A stretch of 64,000 nt of DNA. Source: Levilactobacillus fujinensis (lineage in GTDB: Bacteria; Bacillota; Bacilli; Lactobacillales; Lactobacillaceae). Below the pieces are notes generated by a model that saw only the letters and a list, made by a program, of their open reading frames with translations, was not told the DNA's origin and did no database searches. Positions 17,370 through 25,980 of the stretch are shown piece after piece. The stretch covers positions 1 through 64,000 of the forward strand of contig NZ_RHNX01000013.1 of the NCBI RefSeq assembly GCF_003946335.1, read 5' to 3'. A program made the position numbers and the translations under genes. The number at the start of each line of letters is the position of its first letter. Position 1 is the first letter of the stretch.

Positions 17370-20144
17370 TTATTTTAATTGTCGCAGCTGCTGGTCAAGA
17401 TCATCTAAGATTTGTTCATTGATACCAGCAACAGCTCCATACTGGAGCATGAATGAGCGTAGCGGTTGGTCGTTTAAAGCTTCTGGAACTTGACGAATGC
17501 TAGGCATGATCTTCGTGATTTTTGCAGCAGCTGTTGAATCAGCCATAAGCTCACCGATTGTGCTGTTGGTACTAAGCTGGGAAAGTAAAGCTTGGTTAGT
17601 TTCATAAGTTAAGTCATATGTTCCGGCAGTCAACCAGCATGTATGATCATGATAATCGGCAAAGATTTTATTCGTTGATTTGATAATTGTATCGGGAAGA
17701 ATAAAGGGAATTTGGATGTTGGCTTGACAGTTGAAGGGAACTGTTAATTGCAGCCGAACGTGCCAATTGTCTAAGATTTTCCAGCTAATGTGCCACTTTC
17801 CACTTGCAGAGTGATAAGTGGCGTTCGCGTGGCGTAATTTAGAATTAAGATGAGGTTGAAAACTGACGGTTTGAAAGCCGACGGAATTAGGTGACTGGTT
17901 TAGACCGGCTGCGTACCGCCAGATCCACTCAACAATAGAGCCATAGGAATAATGATTCAAACTAGACATGGAAGCAGTGATCTCACCGTTAGGATGAATG
18001 CTATCCCAACGCTCCCAGATGGTTGTGGCCCCCATCTTAACGGCATAGAGCCAACTGGGAAACTGTTCATTAAATAACAATTTATAGCTCAAACTAGAAA
18101 GGCCAATTTGCGTTAAGGTATCACCGAGAATAGATGTTCCTGTAAATCCAGTTTGAAGTAGGTCGTTATTCTGTGAGAATAAGATGCGCAATTGTTTAAT
18201 AGTTTGCGGCCGATTCTTTGTGAGATTGTATTTGAGTGCTAGTAAGAGTCCTGTTTGGGTTTGAATGCAGCAACGTCCATTAGGCGAGAAAAATTCGTCT
18301 AGTATTCGCTGGTGAATTTTATTGGCTAAGTCTTCATAGTGTTTTTGACTAGGCAGTCCTAAAAGTTTGGCAGTTTTAGCAACGATTAGGGCACTTCCAT
18401 AGTAATATATGTCGGCAATATATCCAGAATCGGTACCTCCAAAGACACTATTATCATCCTGATTAGGATTATCAAGGGCTAGCCAATCGCCCCAGTGAAA
18501 ATGGCGTTCCCAAGCGTGGGAGTCGCCGTCGACACGCTGAATATAATCCACCCAATCGTGCATGAGAGGATAGTATCGTTGGAGTAAGGTGGAGTCGCCG
18601 TAGTATTGATAAAGTGTCCAAGGCAGAATACAAGCAGCATCTCCCCACACTGAAGAGGTATTATTATCGTGTTCTACATCAGGGATGACACTTGGAATCA
18701 TTCCATGGTTTCTATTTTGCTCATAGCGCATATCTGCTAGATATTTCATGTAAAAACTGGCTGTATCACGGAAATAGGTGGCCGTAGGAGCAAAGACCTG
18801 AGCGTCACCGGTCCAACCCAGGCGTTCATCTCTTTGGGGACAATCGGTGGGTATATCCATAAAATTACTGCGCATTCCCCAATCAGTATTGTGAATAAGT
18901 TGATTGACTTTTTGATTGCCGGTTTCTAATTCACCAGAAATAGCCATATCGGAATACATAGCAAGTCCAACAAAGTCTGATTTTGAAATATTAGTGATTC
19001 CAGTTACTTTAACAAAGCGATAACCATAGTAAGTAAAGTGAGGTATTATTACATGATTCCGTCCGTCTGAGGTGTAAGCATATTCTTGTTTGGCGGTTCG
19101 TAAATTTTCACGGTAGAAGTTTCCTTTTTGCAAGGTTTCTCCGAATTGCAATTGAATATGAGTACCCCGAGGAATGTGAATGTTTAATCGGAAAATACCG
19201 GCAAAGTTCTGTCCCATGTCGAGGACCAGTTCTCCTTTTGGTGTAGATAGAATTGATTTAACGGGTACTTCTTCATGAATTGTAAGGGGGATACTTTGGC
19301 GTGCATGCAAGGACGCATGGGGGTGTGTACTGAGTTTAACCTCTAAAGTATCCTGATTTAAAGTGTCATCGCGTTTCTCACCATCATAAATACCAGAGCT
19401 AGTTATAGTACTTTGTTTAGCGGTCCAGGAGGTATCGGAGTTGATAACGCATTGACTACCATCCGTGAACTCAAGGTGAAGTTCGGCAATTAGATCCCAA
19501 GGATGATCATGAACTGGTTTGTTTAGTCCATAGCGGCCTTTGTACCAGCCATTGCCAAGAGTAATTTCAAGCTTATTTTCTTTCTGAATTGAATTGGTAA
19601 CATCATAAGTCTGGTATTGCAGCCAATTTTCATAGCTATTACATCCGGGTGTTAGGTATTCATTACCTACTTTTTTGGAGTTGAGTTGGGCGACGTAAAG
19701 GCCTAATCCGCAAATGTAAAGACGGGCTTTTTGAACTGGTTTGGTGATATTAAATTTTTTTTCAAACATAGGATGCCGAGTGTCTTGTGCATCGCACGTG
19801 AGCCATTTTCCGGACCACATTTCGTTTTCTTTGGCGGTTTCAAACCAGTTTACGTCGCTTTCTAACACACTCTTAGAATCGGTTTTAGCAAAGACCTGCC
19901 AATAATATCGAGTTCTAATAGATAGCTTTAAAGGAATAGAGAAGCCTAACGGTGAAATGTCTTGGCGCCAGTGAGAATCAAAGACCTGATGGGACAAAGT
20001 CTTGTCTTTAGCAATAATTATACGAGCGGATGTTTGTACTTTTCCTGTAACCTGTTGATCGAATTGGTAGGAAAAGGTTAGTGTGTCCAAATGATACCCC
20101 AAGGGGTTAGAAAGGTGATTTATTTGGCAATTTATAATATGCAT
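17370..20144 (-). CDS. Alpha-L-rhamnosidase, glycoside hydrolase family 78
   Basis: It would release terminal alpha-L-rhamnose from rhamnosides such as flavonoid rutinosides or saponins. The 924-residue protein follows the GH78 plan: N-terminal Ig-like domain, Bac_rhamnosid_N domain (RLYICGLGLYVAQLNSKKVG, LGNGWYKGRYG), concanavalin-like domain, the (alpha/alpha)6 barrel with the hallmark DCPQRDERLGWTGDAQ, and a C-terminal domain. An upstream frame extends to 20186, but the ATG at 20144 has a GGAAG ribosome binding site. It lacks a signal peptide. It is divergent from the GH140-like gene at 20340, and the gap holds a cre-like palindrome and the motif shared with the 23317 operon. Confidence 0.93.
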   Translation of the reverse strand: MHIINCQINHLSNPLGYHLDTLTFSYQFDQQVTGKVQTSARIIIAKDKTLSHQVFDSHWRQDISPLGFSIPLKLSIRTRYYWQVFAKTDSKSVLESDVNWFETAKENEMWSGKWLTCDAQDTRHPMFEKKFNITKPVQKARLYICGLGLYVAQLNSKKVGNEYLTPGCNSYENWLQYQTYDVTNSIQKENKLEITLGNGWYKGRYGLNKPVHDHPWDLIAELHLEFTDGSQCVINSDTSWTAKQSTITSSGIYDGEKRDDTLNQDTLEVKLSTHPHASLHARQSIPLTIHEEVPVKSILSTPKGELVLDMGQNFAGIFRLNIHIPRGTHIQLQFGETLQKGNFYRENLRTAKQEYAYTSDGRNHVIIPHFTYYGYRFVKVTGITNISKSDFVGLAMYSDMAISGELETGNQKVNQLIHNTDWGMRSNFMDIPTDCPQRDERLGWTGDAQVFAPTATYFRDTASFYMKYLADMRYEQNRNHGMIPSVIPDVEHDNNTSSVWGDAACILPWTLYQYYGDSTLLQRYYPLMHDWVDYIQRVDGDSHAWERHFHWGDWLALDNPNQDDNSVFGGTDSGYIADIYYYGSALIVAKTAKLLGLPSQKHYEDLANKIHQRILDEFFSPNGRCCIQTQTGLLLALKYNLTKNRPQTIKQLRILFSQNNDLLQTGFTGTSILGDTLTQIGLSSLSYKLLFNEQFPSWLYAVKMGATTIWERWDSIHPNGEITASMSSLNHYSYGSIVEWIWRYAAGLNQSPNSVGFQTVSFQPHLNSKLRHANATYHSASGKWHISWKILDNWHVRLQLTVPFNCQANIQIPFILPDTIIKSTNKIFADYHDHTCWLTAGTYDLTYETNQALLSQLSTNSTIGELMADSTAAAKITKIMPSIRQVPEALNDQPLRSFMLQYGAVAGINEQILDDLDQQLRQLK

Positions 20145-20220
20145 AGGACTCTTCCTTTCAACTAAATATATTGTCGGAGGTAGCATAGCATTAAAGAGGT
20201 TTACCCAGGCATTATAAATT

Positions 20221-20236
20221 AGCGAATGAAGATACT
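20221..20236. promoter_or_regulatory. 16-bp motif shared with 23264-23279, candidate AraC-regulator site
   Basis: AGCGAATGAAGATACT matches the 23264 copy at 14 of 16 positions. It lies 4 bp from a possible minus-strand -10 hexamer (TATAAT, 20211-20216) of the GH78 gene. Assignment to the local AraC protein is inferred. Confidence 0.5.
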
Positions 20237-20284
20237 AATTGGCCAATATGAATAACACGAATTAATACCTATATTAGCCAATTA
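20236..20284. promoter_or_regulatory. Long inverted repeat between GH78 and GH140-like genes
   Basis: TAATTGGCCAATAT (20236-20249) and ATATTAGCCAATTA (20271-20284) are inverted copies with one mismatch, separated by 21 bp. Its position in a divergent promoter region suggests an operator for a dimeric regulator. Confidence 0.45.
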
Positions 20285-20290
20285 AGATAC

Positions 20291-20302
20291 GAAAGCGCTT
20301 TC
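20291..20302. promoter_or_regulatory. CcpA cre-like site
   Basis: GAAAGCGCTTTC is a perfect 12-bp palindrome matching the core of cre sites. It lies 11 bp upstream of a TATACT -10 hexamer (20313-20318) for the gene at 20340, a position fitting carbon catabolite repression. Confidence 0.65.
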
Positions 20303-20339
20303 TTAACTCTGATATACTCGAACTATTAAGGAGGATGTC

Positions 20340-21875
20340 ATGATGAGACAATATGAGATGTTTGAATTGAACTATGAGGCATCGGCGCCTGTGAAATCAG
20401 AGGTAGACGTGAATTTAACTGCGACATTCAAAATTAATGGTCATGAAACGAAAGTCTATGGTTTTTACGCCGGGAATCGACAGTATAAAATTCGTTTTTA
20501 TCCGCGGAATATAGGGGAGTATTCATATACTGTTCAAGGAATTATTAAAGATTCTGGGGAAATTGACTGTAAACCAGCAGACGTAAGTAGTCACGGAATG
20601 GTTCGAGCTAAGGGAACCCACTTTCAAACCGATGATCAGAAGTGGTTTTATCCATTTGGAACGACGGTGTATGCTCTGGCACATCAGAAAGAGGAACTCA
20701 TTGATCAGACCTTTGAGTCTTTAAAGGACGCCCCGTTTAATAAGATTCGGACATGTGTTTTTCCTAAGCATTATCAGTACAATCATAATGACCCACAGTG
20801 GTTTCCGTTTAAGAAACATCAGAATAAATGGGCAGTAAATCATCCTAACTGGCCGTTCTGGAATCACCTGGACCAAATCGTCGAGCACTTAGGTAAATTA
20901 GACATACAATGCGACCTAATTTTGTTACATCCATATGATTGTTGGGGATTTTCTAATTTGAGTAAGGAACAAGTGCTGACATATTTTAACTATGTTATGC
21001 GGCGTTATGCGGCCTATCCTAATATCTGGTGGAGCTTAGCTAATGAATATGATTTATTAAAATATACAAAGGACGATTGGCTAAGTTTTGCTAATTATGT
21101 CAGTCAACATGATCCTTACCACCACCTATTAAGTAATCATCAGATGGTAATTGCTTGGGATTTTGATAATCAAGAAACCACTCATATTTGTGTTCAAATT
21201 AAAGATGTGGATTTCATTAGTCGTGATATTGTCCGCTATAAAAAGCCAATGATGGTCGATGAATGTTGTTATGAGGGTAATCTACCTGACGAATGGGGTA
21301 ATTTATCAGCGTTTGAAATGGTTGATAGGTTCTGGAAAGTTTGTTTGCAAGGCGGATATTGTACACATGGAGAAACATTCTTAGATCCAAATGATATTAT
21401 CTGGTGGGCAAAGGGTGGAAAATTAAAAGGCCACAGTATCTCACGAATTGCATTTTTGAAACGGATTATTGATCAATTACCGGGGCCACTAACTTTTGCA
21501 GGAGAAGATTTTGATGAACAAAGCTTTCACGAGTTGCAAAAAAAGATGAGTACGGGTAAAGATGCGGTGAGTCCGTTTGTTCAGTTTTTGTGTTCTCTGT
21601 CGTGGTTAGATGCCCAGAAGTTAATTAATACAAATCGTCAGTTTATTGGTCGATGCAAAGATGATCAAGTAATTGTTCAATATTACTCTCGTCACTGTAC
21701 TGCGCAAGGTACAATTAAATTACCAGCGGATAAGAAATATGCTATTGACGTAATTGACGTTTGGAAAAAAACGAGACGTCATGTTATTGATAATGTAAGC
21801 GGTGATGTTACGGTAGCCTTACCAGGAAAAGAAGGTATGGCTATCATCGCTACGCAAGAGGCAATTGAAGGTTAG
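20340..21875 (+). CDS. GH140/DUF4038-like glycoside hydrolase with DUF5060-type N-terminal domain
   Basis: A 511-residue cytoplasmic protein. The N-terminal ~95 residues form a beta-sandwich (YGFYAGNRQYKIRFYP...YSYTV) of DUF5060 type. Then comes a TIM-barrel domain of the apiosidase-like (DUF4038, GH140) group. Candidate catalytic glutamates are E236 in SLANEYD and E308 in MVDECCYEG, the strand-4 and strand-7 positions of clan GH-A enzymes. A short beta-domain ends the protein. GGAGG lies 5 bp before the ATG. It is followed 24 bp later by the AraC regulator gene. An apiosidase or a related exo-glycosidase is possible; the substrate is unproven. Confidence 0.72.
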   Translation: MMRQYEMFELNYEASAPVKSEVDVNLTATFKINGHETKVYGFYAGNRQYKIRFYPRNIGEYSYTVQGIIKDSGEIDCKPADVSSHGMVRAKGTHFQTDDQKWFYPFGTTVYALAHQKEELIDQTFESLKDAPFNKIRTCVFPKHYQYNHNDPQWFPFKKHQNKWAVNHPNWPFWNHLDQIVEHLGKLDIQCDLILLHPYDCWGFSNLSKEQVLTYFNYVMRRYAAYPNIWWSLANEYDLLKYTKDDWLSFANYVSQHDPYHHLLSNHQMVIAWDFDNQETTHICVQIKDVDFISRDIVRYKKPMMVDECCYEGNLPDEWGNLSAFEMVDRFWKVCLQGGYCTHGETFLDPNDIIWWAKGGKLKGHSISRIAFLKRIIDQLPGPLTFAGEDFDEQSFHELQKKMSTGKDAVSPFVQFLCSLSWLDAQKLINTNRQFIGRCKDDQVIVQYYSRHCTAQGTIKLPADKKYAIDVIDVWKKTRRHVIDNVSGDVTVALPGKEGMAIIATQEAIEG

Positions 21876-21899
21876 CATGAATTAATGAGGTGATTCAAG

Positions 21900-23150
21900 A
21901 TGAAAGAGCAAGAGTTACTCAGGTCTTTAAAAATATTTAGTCGTCAGATTCATTGTGCAACCGGAATGTCTAGTTGGCTGATTAATTCTGAAGAAAACAA
22001 TTGTTTCCATGTGGGCAAGTATCAGAAAGACTTTTTTAATTATCTTGACTACAACGGAACGATAAATTCATTGTTTAATGACACTGATATTCAACGACCA
22101 ATTGTGATGAGTGATCGGCTTGATCTGACTTGGGTTGCTGAATGGATCGTCTTAGATGGAGAAGCAAGGTATTTATTTGTGATGGGACCCGTATTTCTTA
22201 ATCAGGTCTCCTTAGGTGAATTGGATATACAATTGCAGTATATGCATCAGTCAATCGAAGATATTAGTTCTGCTAATGAATTGCTTAAGTCGATTCCAAT
22301 TGTTAATCGAGAAGTGCTTAATCAATATGCACAGATGCTAAATTTTTTGTTCACTGAAGAGTCAATTCAACCGAGCTCCTTTTGCTATCATAATGTTATC
22401 AAGTTAAAAAAAGAAAAAGTACAAGAGCAGAATGGACATACAACTGAAGATGATGCCGAATTAAGGATGCGAGGGGAACAGTTAATTTTAGGTGCTATCC
22501 GTCAGGGAAATATGAATTATCGACAAATTCTAGATGAACAGTGCCGGTTTTCTAATGGATTGTTGGTTTCATCTGGAACACCGCTCAGGGATGGCAAGGA
22601 CACGTTACTTATTTTTTGTAGCTTATGTGTGCGGGCGGCAATGGAAGGAGGAATGCCTGCGGCGGTTGCACAGCAACTACAAGTAAATTATTTAGATGAA
22701 ATTGAAGCAGCAACTATGTTGAGTGTGTTGACAACTATTAGTCAAAGAATGTTACAGGATTTAGTGACACGAATGCAAAAATATCGACAAAAGTCTGATA
22801 TCTCGGCTAGCGTTATTAAGTGTTGTGATTATATACAGGTTAATGTTCAAGGTGAGCTTTCAATTTCAGATTTGGCAGAACAGTTTGGATATACAAAATA
22901 TTATTTTGCGAAAAAGTTTTATAGTGAAACACATATTCATTTGAGTGATTATATTAACCAAGCGAGAGTCCAGCACGCCCAGGTGTTGTTAACAACGTCT
23001 AGACAAAGTATTCAAGATATCAGTGAAAAGTTGAATTTTGGAACTCGAAATTATTTCAGTAAAATTTTCCATCAAATTGTTGGGGTAACTCCTGTTGAAT
23101 ATCGGGATAGACAAGGACATTTAAACAATCGTTCGATTGAGAATGTGTAG
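21900..23150 (+). CDS. AraC-family transcriptional regulator of the glycoside locus
   Basis: A 416-residue regulator. The C-terminal ~100 residues carry two helix-turn-helix motifs: LSISDLAEQFGYTKYYFAKKFYSE and a second ending IQDISEKLNFGTRNYFSKIFHQIVG with the conserved GVTPVEYR tail. The large N-terminal part is a ligand-sensing region without a recognised domain; its length is typical of firmicute AraC regulators of sugar loci. GAGGTG precedes the ATG. It is co-directional with the upstream enzyme gene (24-bp gap) and followed by a terminator, then by the second enzyme operon. Local control of both operons is the natural inference. Confidence 0.88.
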   Translation: MKEQELLRSLKIFSRQIHCATGMSSWLINSEENNCFHVGKYQKDFFNYLDYNGTINSLFNDTDIQRPIVMSDRLDLTWVAEWIVLDGEARYLFVMGPVFLNQVSLGELDIQLQYMHQSIEDISSANELLKSIPIVNREVLNQYAQMLNFLFTEESIQPSSFCYHNVIKLKKEKVQEQNGHTTEDDAELRMRGEQLILGAIRQGNMNYRQILDEQCRFSNGLLVSSGTPLRDGKDTLLIFCSLCVRAAMEGGMPAAVAQQLQVNYLDEIEAATMLSVLTTISQRMLQDLVTRMQKYRQKSDISASVIKCCDYIQVNVQGELSISDLAEQFGYTKYYFAKKFYSETHIHLSDYINQARVQHAQVLLTTSRQSIQDISEKLNFGTRNYFSKIFHQIVGVTPVEYRDRQGHLNNRSIENV

Positions 23151-23154
23151 TAAG

Positions 23155-23186
23155 AGTAGCCGTGCATTGAATGTACGGCTACTTTT
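23155..23186 (+). terminator. Terminator after the AraC gene
   Basis: GTAGCCGT...ACGGCTAC arms at 23156-23166 and 23172-23182, followed by TTTTG. Confidence 0.8.
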
Positions 23187-23263
23187 GCTTCGAAACTGTA
23201 GATTTTATAGAGAAACTATTTGTTCTTTAATTAGAACCTCAAAACATGAATTCATAACCTTTT

Positions 23264-23279
23264 GGCGAATGAAGATTCT
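23264..23279. promoter_or_regulatory. 16-bp motif shared with 20221-20236
   Basis: GGCGAATGAAGATTCT lies immediately upstream of a TAGAAT hexamer (23281-23286) in the promoter of the operon starting at 23317. It is the second copy of the candidate AraC-regulator site. Confidence 0.5.
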
Positions 23280-23316
23280 GTAGAATGAATTTGTTAGATA
23301 AATGAGGTGTTAATTG

Positions 23317-25962
23317 ATGAATGAAAAAATTGAACGATTATTAGCAGGACAAATTGAAAATCATGTTGCGCCTTTCTTCTGGCAACATGGTGAATCTGAA
23401 GGGACTTTGCGTCACTATATGCAGGTGATTCAGGATTCAGGGTGCCAATCGGTTTGCATTGAAAGTCGGCCACACCCTGATTTTTGTGGACCGGGCTGGT
23501 GGCATGATTTGGACATTATTCTTGATGAGGCTCGGGCGCGGAAGATGAAAATCTGGATCTTGGATGATAGTCGTTTTCCAACAGGATTTGCTAATGGGGC
23601 TGTGTCAAAAGCGGTGCCAAGCTTATGCAGGCAAAGTGTATTTGCCAATCGGGTTGATGGGGCAGCAAATACGATGAATATTCACGTCAATGTAAGCGAT
23701 TACATACGGCCGCCGAAGATTCATCTAAGTAAGCTGGCAGCAATTGCTAAAAAGCTTTCTCCAGAGCCACGACATTTTAATAATGATAAGCTGATTAGTG
23801 TTGTTGCCGTTAATACGGTTACTAACGATATAAAGCAATTAAACACTGACAATGGCGTTTTGGATTGGAAACGACCGAGCCAGCAATGGCAAGTTTATGT
23901 AACAGGACTAACGAATGATGCTGGTGCGCATAGAAATTATATTAACATGATGAATCAACAATCGGTAAAACTATTGCTGGATAATGTGTATGAGAAACAC
24001 TATCAGCATTATCAGACTGACTTTGGTAAAACAATTGTTGGTTTCTTCTCAGATGAACCAGAGCTGGGGAATGGACAGTTATATGCTCAGAATAATCCAC
24101 TGGGGACAGAGCAAGATTTACCATGGAGTGCGGAGTTAGAACAATTATTAACAATTAGAACGGGTGATAACTGGAAAAAGCTTTTGCCATTACTATGGAC
24201 TAGTTTAGCTGACAAGCAAAAAGTTGCGGAGTTTAGAACGATTTATATGGATTGCGTAACAACTTTAGTACGAAAAGACTTTTCGAATCAGGTTGGAAAT
24301 TGGTGTCATCAGCATGGTGTGAGATACATTGGTCACGTCATTGAGGACGAAGGACAACACACTAAGACAGGTCCCGGGCTAGGCCATTACTTCCGAGCAA
24401 TGAATGGATTTGATATGGCTGGTATTGATGATATTGGTGGACAAGTTATGCCGGGAGGAGAAAGTGAGCCAAAAGTTGGTCCGATGGAGCGTGTGCGTGA
24501 TGGTGAATTTTATCACTATGGGTTGGCGGCATTAGCGGCTTCAGAAGCAGCAATTAATCCGGAAAAACATGGCAATTCACTTTGCGAAATATTCGGTAAC
24601 TATGGCTGGCAGGAAGGCGTTCACCTTGAAAAATATTTAGCAGATCACTTTTTAGTGAATGGCATAAACCACTTTGTTCCCCATGCTTTTGATCCTCATG
24701 AGTATCCGGATACGGATTGTCCACCGCATTTTTATGCGAATGGGCATAATCCGCAGTATCGACATTTTGGTCAGCTTATTCGGTATATGAATCGCAGTGC
24801 TAGTCTGATTAGTGGGGGGCATCCGGTTGTCAGTGTGGCCGTGCTCTACCATGCCGAAGCCGAATGGGCTGGTAAGAGTCAACCCTATCAAAAGATTATG
24901 CACGTATTAACAGACCGTCAGATTAATAGTCAGGTTATTCCAATCGATGTATTTACTGAACCAGAGAAGTATCGAACAGAGTTGGGACATCGATTAAAAG
25001 TCAATCAACAAGAATATCAAGCGTTAGTAGTCCCTTATGCAGAATACTTACCCGCAACGATCATTGAAGCAATTAATAAATTGCAGTCAGTTGGTTTTCC
25101 AGTCATTTTTGTTGATGGATTACCAGATGGTGTTAGCACCGGAAAGACACAGCTCAACCACGAATGCTTACAGGTGGTTTCACTTGACTCATTAGCGACT
25201 ACATTAATTAATGAAGAAATCAACGAGTTATCTATTAGCCCGGCTGACAATCGATTAAGGATTCTACATTATCATGGTGACAATGAAATTTATATGTTTG
25301 TAAATGAAGGAAAAGCACCCTATGTGGGGAAAGTAGTAGTTCCGAATAATGGTAGCTGTTACGCCTATGATGCTTATAGCAATCAAGTGTTTCCTTTAAA
25401 AGCCAACAATAAAAGGGCTAATGAAACTGAAATTCAAATCAACATTACGCCGGGGAAGAGTCAGTTTATCATTTTTGATCAGATAGATACAACCGAACTC
25501 TCTAAGACGTTTAATACAAGTGGGGTAAGGGAAGTATTGCTTAATTGGCAGCGTAGCCAATGTCATGCAATTGATTATCCTGAATTCTATAAGCAAAAAT
25601 CAGTTGTTTTACCAGACGATTTGGCCGTAGAACAGCCAAGCTTTTCCGGATATGCTGCCTATGATACAGAGATTGAAGCGCAAGCAAATGAGAAGATTAA
25701 CTTAGTTATCACAAATGCCGCTGAAGGAGTTGAAGTCTTTGTTAATCATCAGAGTTTAGGTATTCAGTTAGTAGCGCCGTACGAGTATGACTTAACGTCA
25801 AAATTAGTTGATGGAGAAAATACATTGCGAATTGAAGTGGCGACTACTTTGGAACGGGAACGCTCACAAGATGATAACTTATTTGAAAAAGAATTGATGA
25901 ACCATCAGCCGCTTTCAAAATCAGGAATTACTGGGAAGGTTATTCTATATCGCACAAAATAA
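23317..25962 (+). CDS. Large glycoside hydrolase, possibly GH106-like
   Basis: An 881-residue protein without signal peptide. The N-terminal region has PFFWQHGE, a conserved CIESRPHPDFCGPGWWHDLDI-type block and WILDDSRFPTGFANG, as seen in uncharacterised firmicute glycosyl hydrolases. Acidic motifs FFSDEPELGNG (about residues 240-250) and HVIEDEGQH (about 340) are candidate catalytic sites. The last ~120 residues look like a galactose-binding beta-sandwich (VNHQSLGIQLVAPYEYDLT). The ATG at 23317 is better spaced from GAGGTG than the upstream TTG. It heads an operon with a GPH symporter, a GH3 enzyme and a SemiSWEET. I recognise the family type but not its substrate; alpha-L-rhamnosidase of the GH106 kind is a guess. 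Confidence 0.65.
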   Translation: MNEKIERLLAGQIENHVAPFFWQHGESEGTLRHYMQVIQDSGCQSVCIESRPHPDFCGPGWWHDLDIILDEARARKMKIWILDDSRFPTGFANGAVSKAVPSLCRQSVFANRVDGAANTMNIHVNVSDYIRPPKIHLSKLAAIAKKLSPEPRHFNNDKLISVVAVNTVTNDIKQLNTDNGVLDWKRPSQQWQVYVTGLTNDAGAHRNYINMMNQQSVKLLLDNVYEKHYQHYQTDFGKTIVGFFSDEPELGNGQLYAQNNPLGTEQDLPWSAELEQLLTIRTGDNWKKLLPLLWTSLADKQKVAEFRTIYMDCVTTLVRKDFSNQVGNWCHQHGVRYIGHVIEDEGQHTKTGPGLGHYFRAMNGFDMAGIDDIGGQVMPGGESEPKVGPMERVRDGEFYHYGLAALAASEAAINPEKHGNSLCEIFGNYGWQEGVHLEKYLADHFLVNGINHFVPHAFDPHEYPDTDCPPHFYANGHNPQYRHFGQLIRYMNRSASLISGGHPVVSVAVLYHAEAEWAGKSQPYQKIMHVLTDRQINSQVIPIDVFTEPEKYRTELGHRLKVNQQEYQALVVPYAEYLPATIIEAINKLQSVGFPVIFVDGLPDGVSTGKTQLNHECLQVVSLDSLATTLINEEINELSISPADNRLRILHYHGDNEIYMFVNEGKAPYVGKVVVPNNGSCYAYDAYSNQVFPLKANNKRANETEIQINITPGKSQFIIFDQIDTTELSKTFNTSGVREVLLNWQRSQCHAIDYPEFYKQKSVVLPDDLAVEQPSFSGYAAYDTEIEAQANEKINLVITNAAEGVEVFVNHQSLGIQLVAPYEYDLTSKLVDGENTLRIEVATTLERERSQDDNLFEKELMNHQPLSKSGITGKVILYRTK

Positions 25963-25980
25963 AAGAAAGTGTGAAATATC

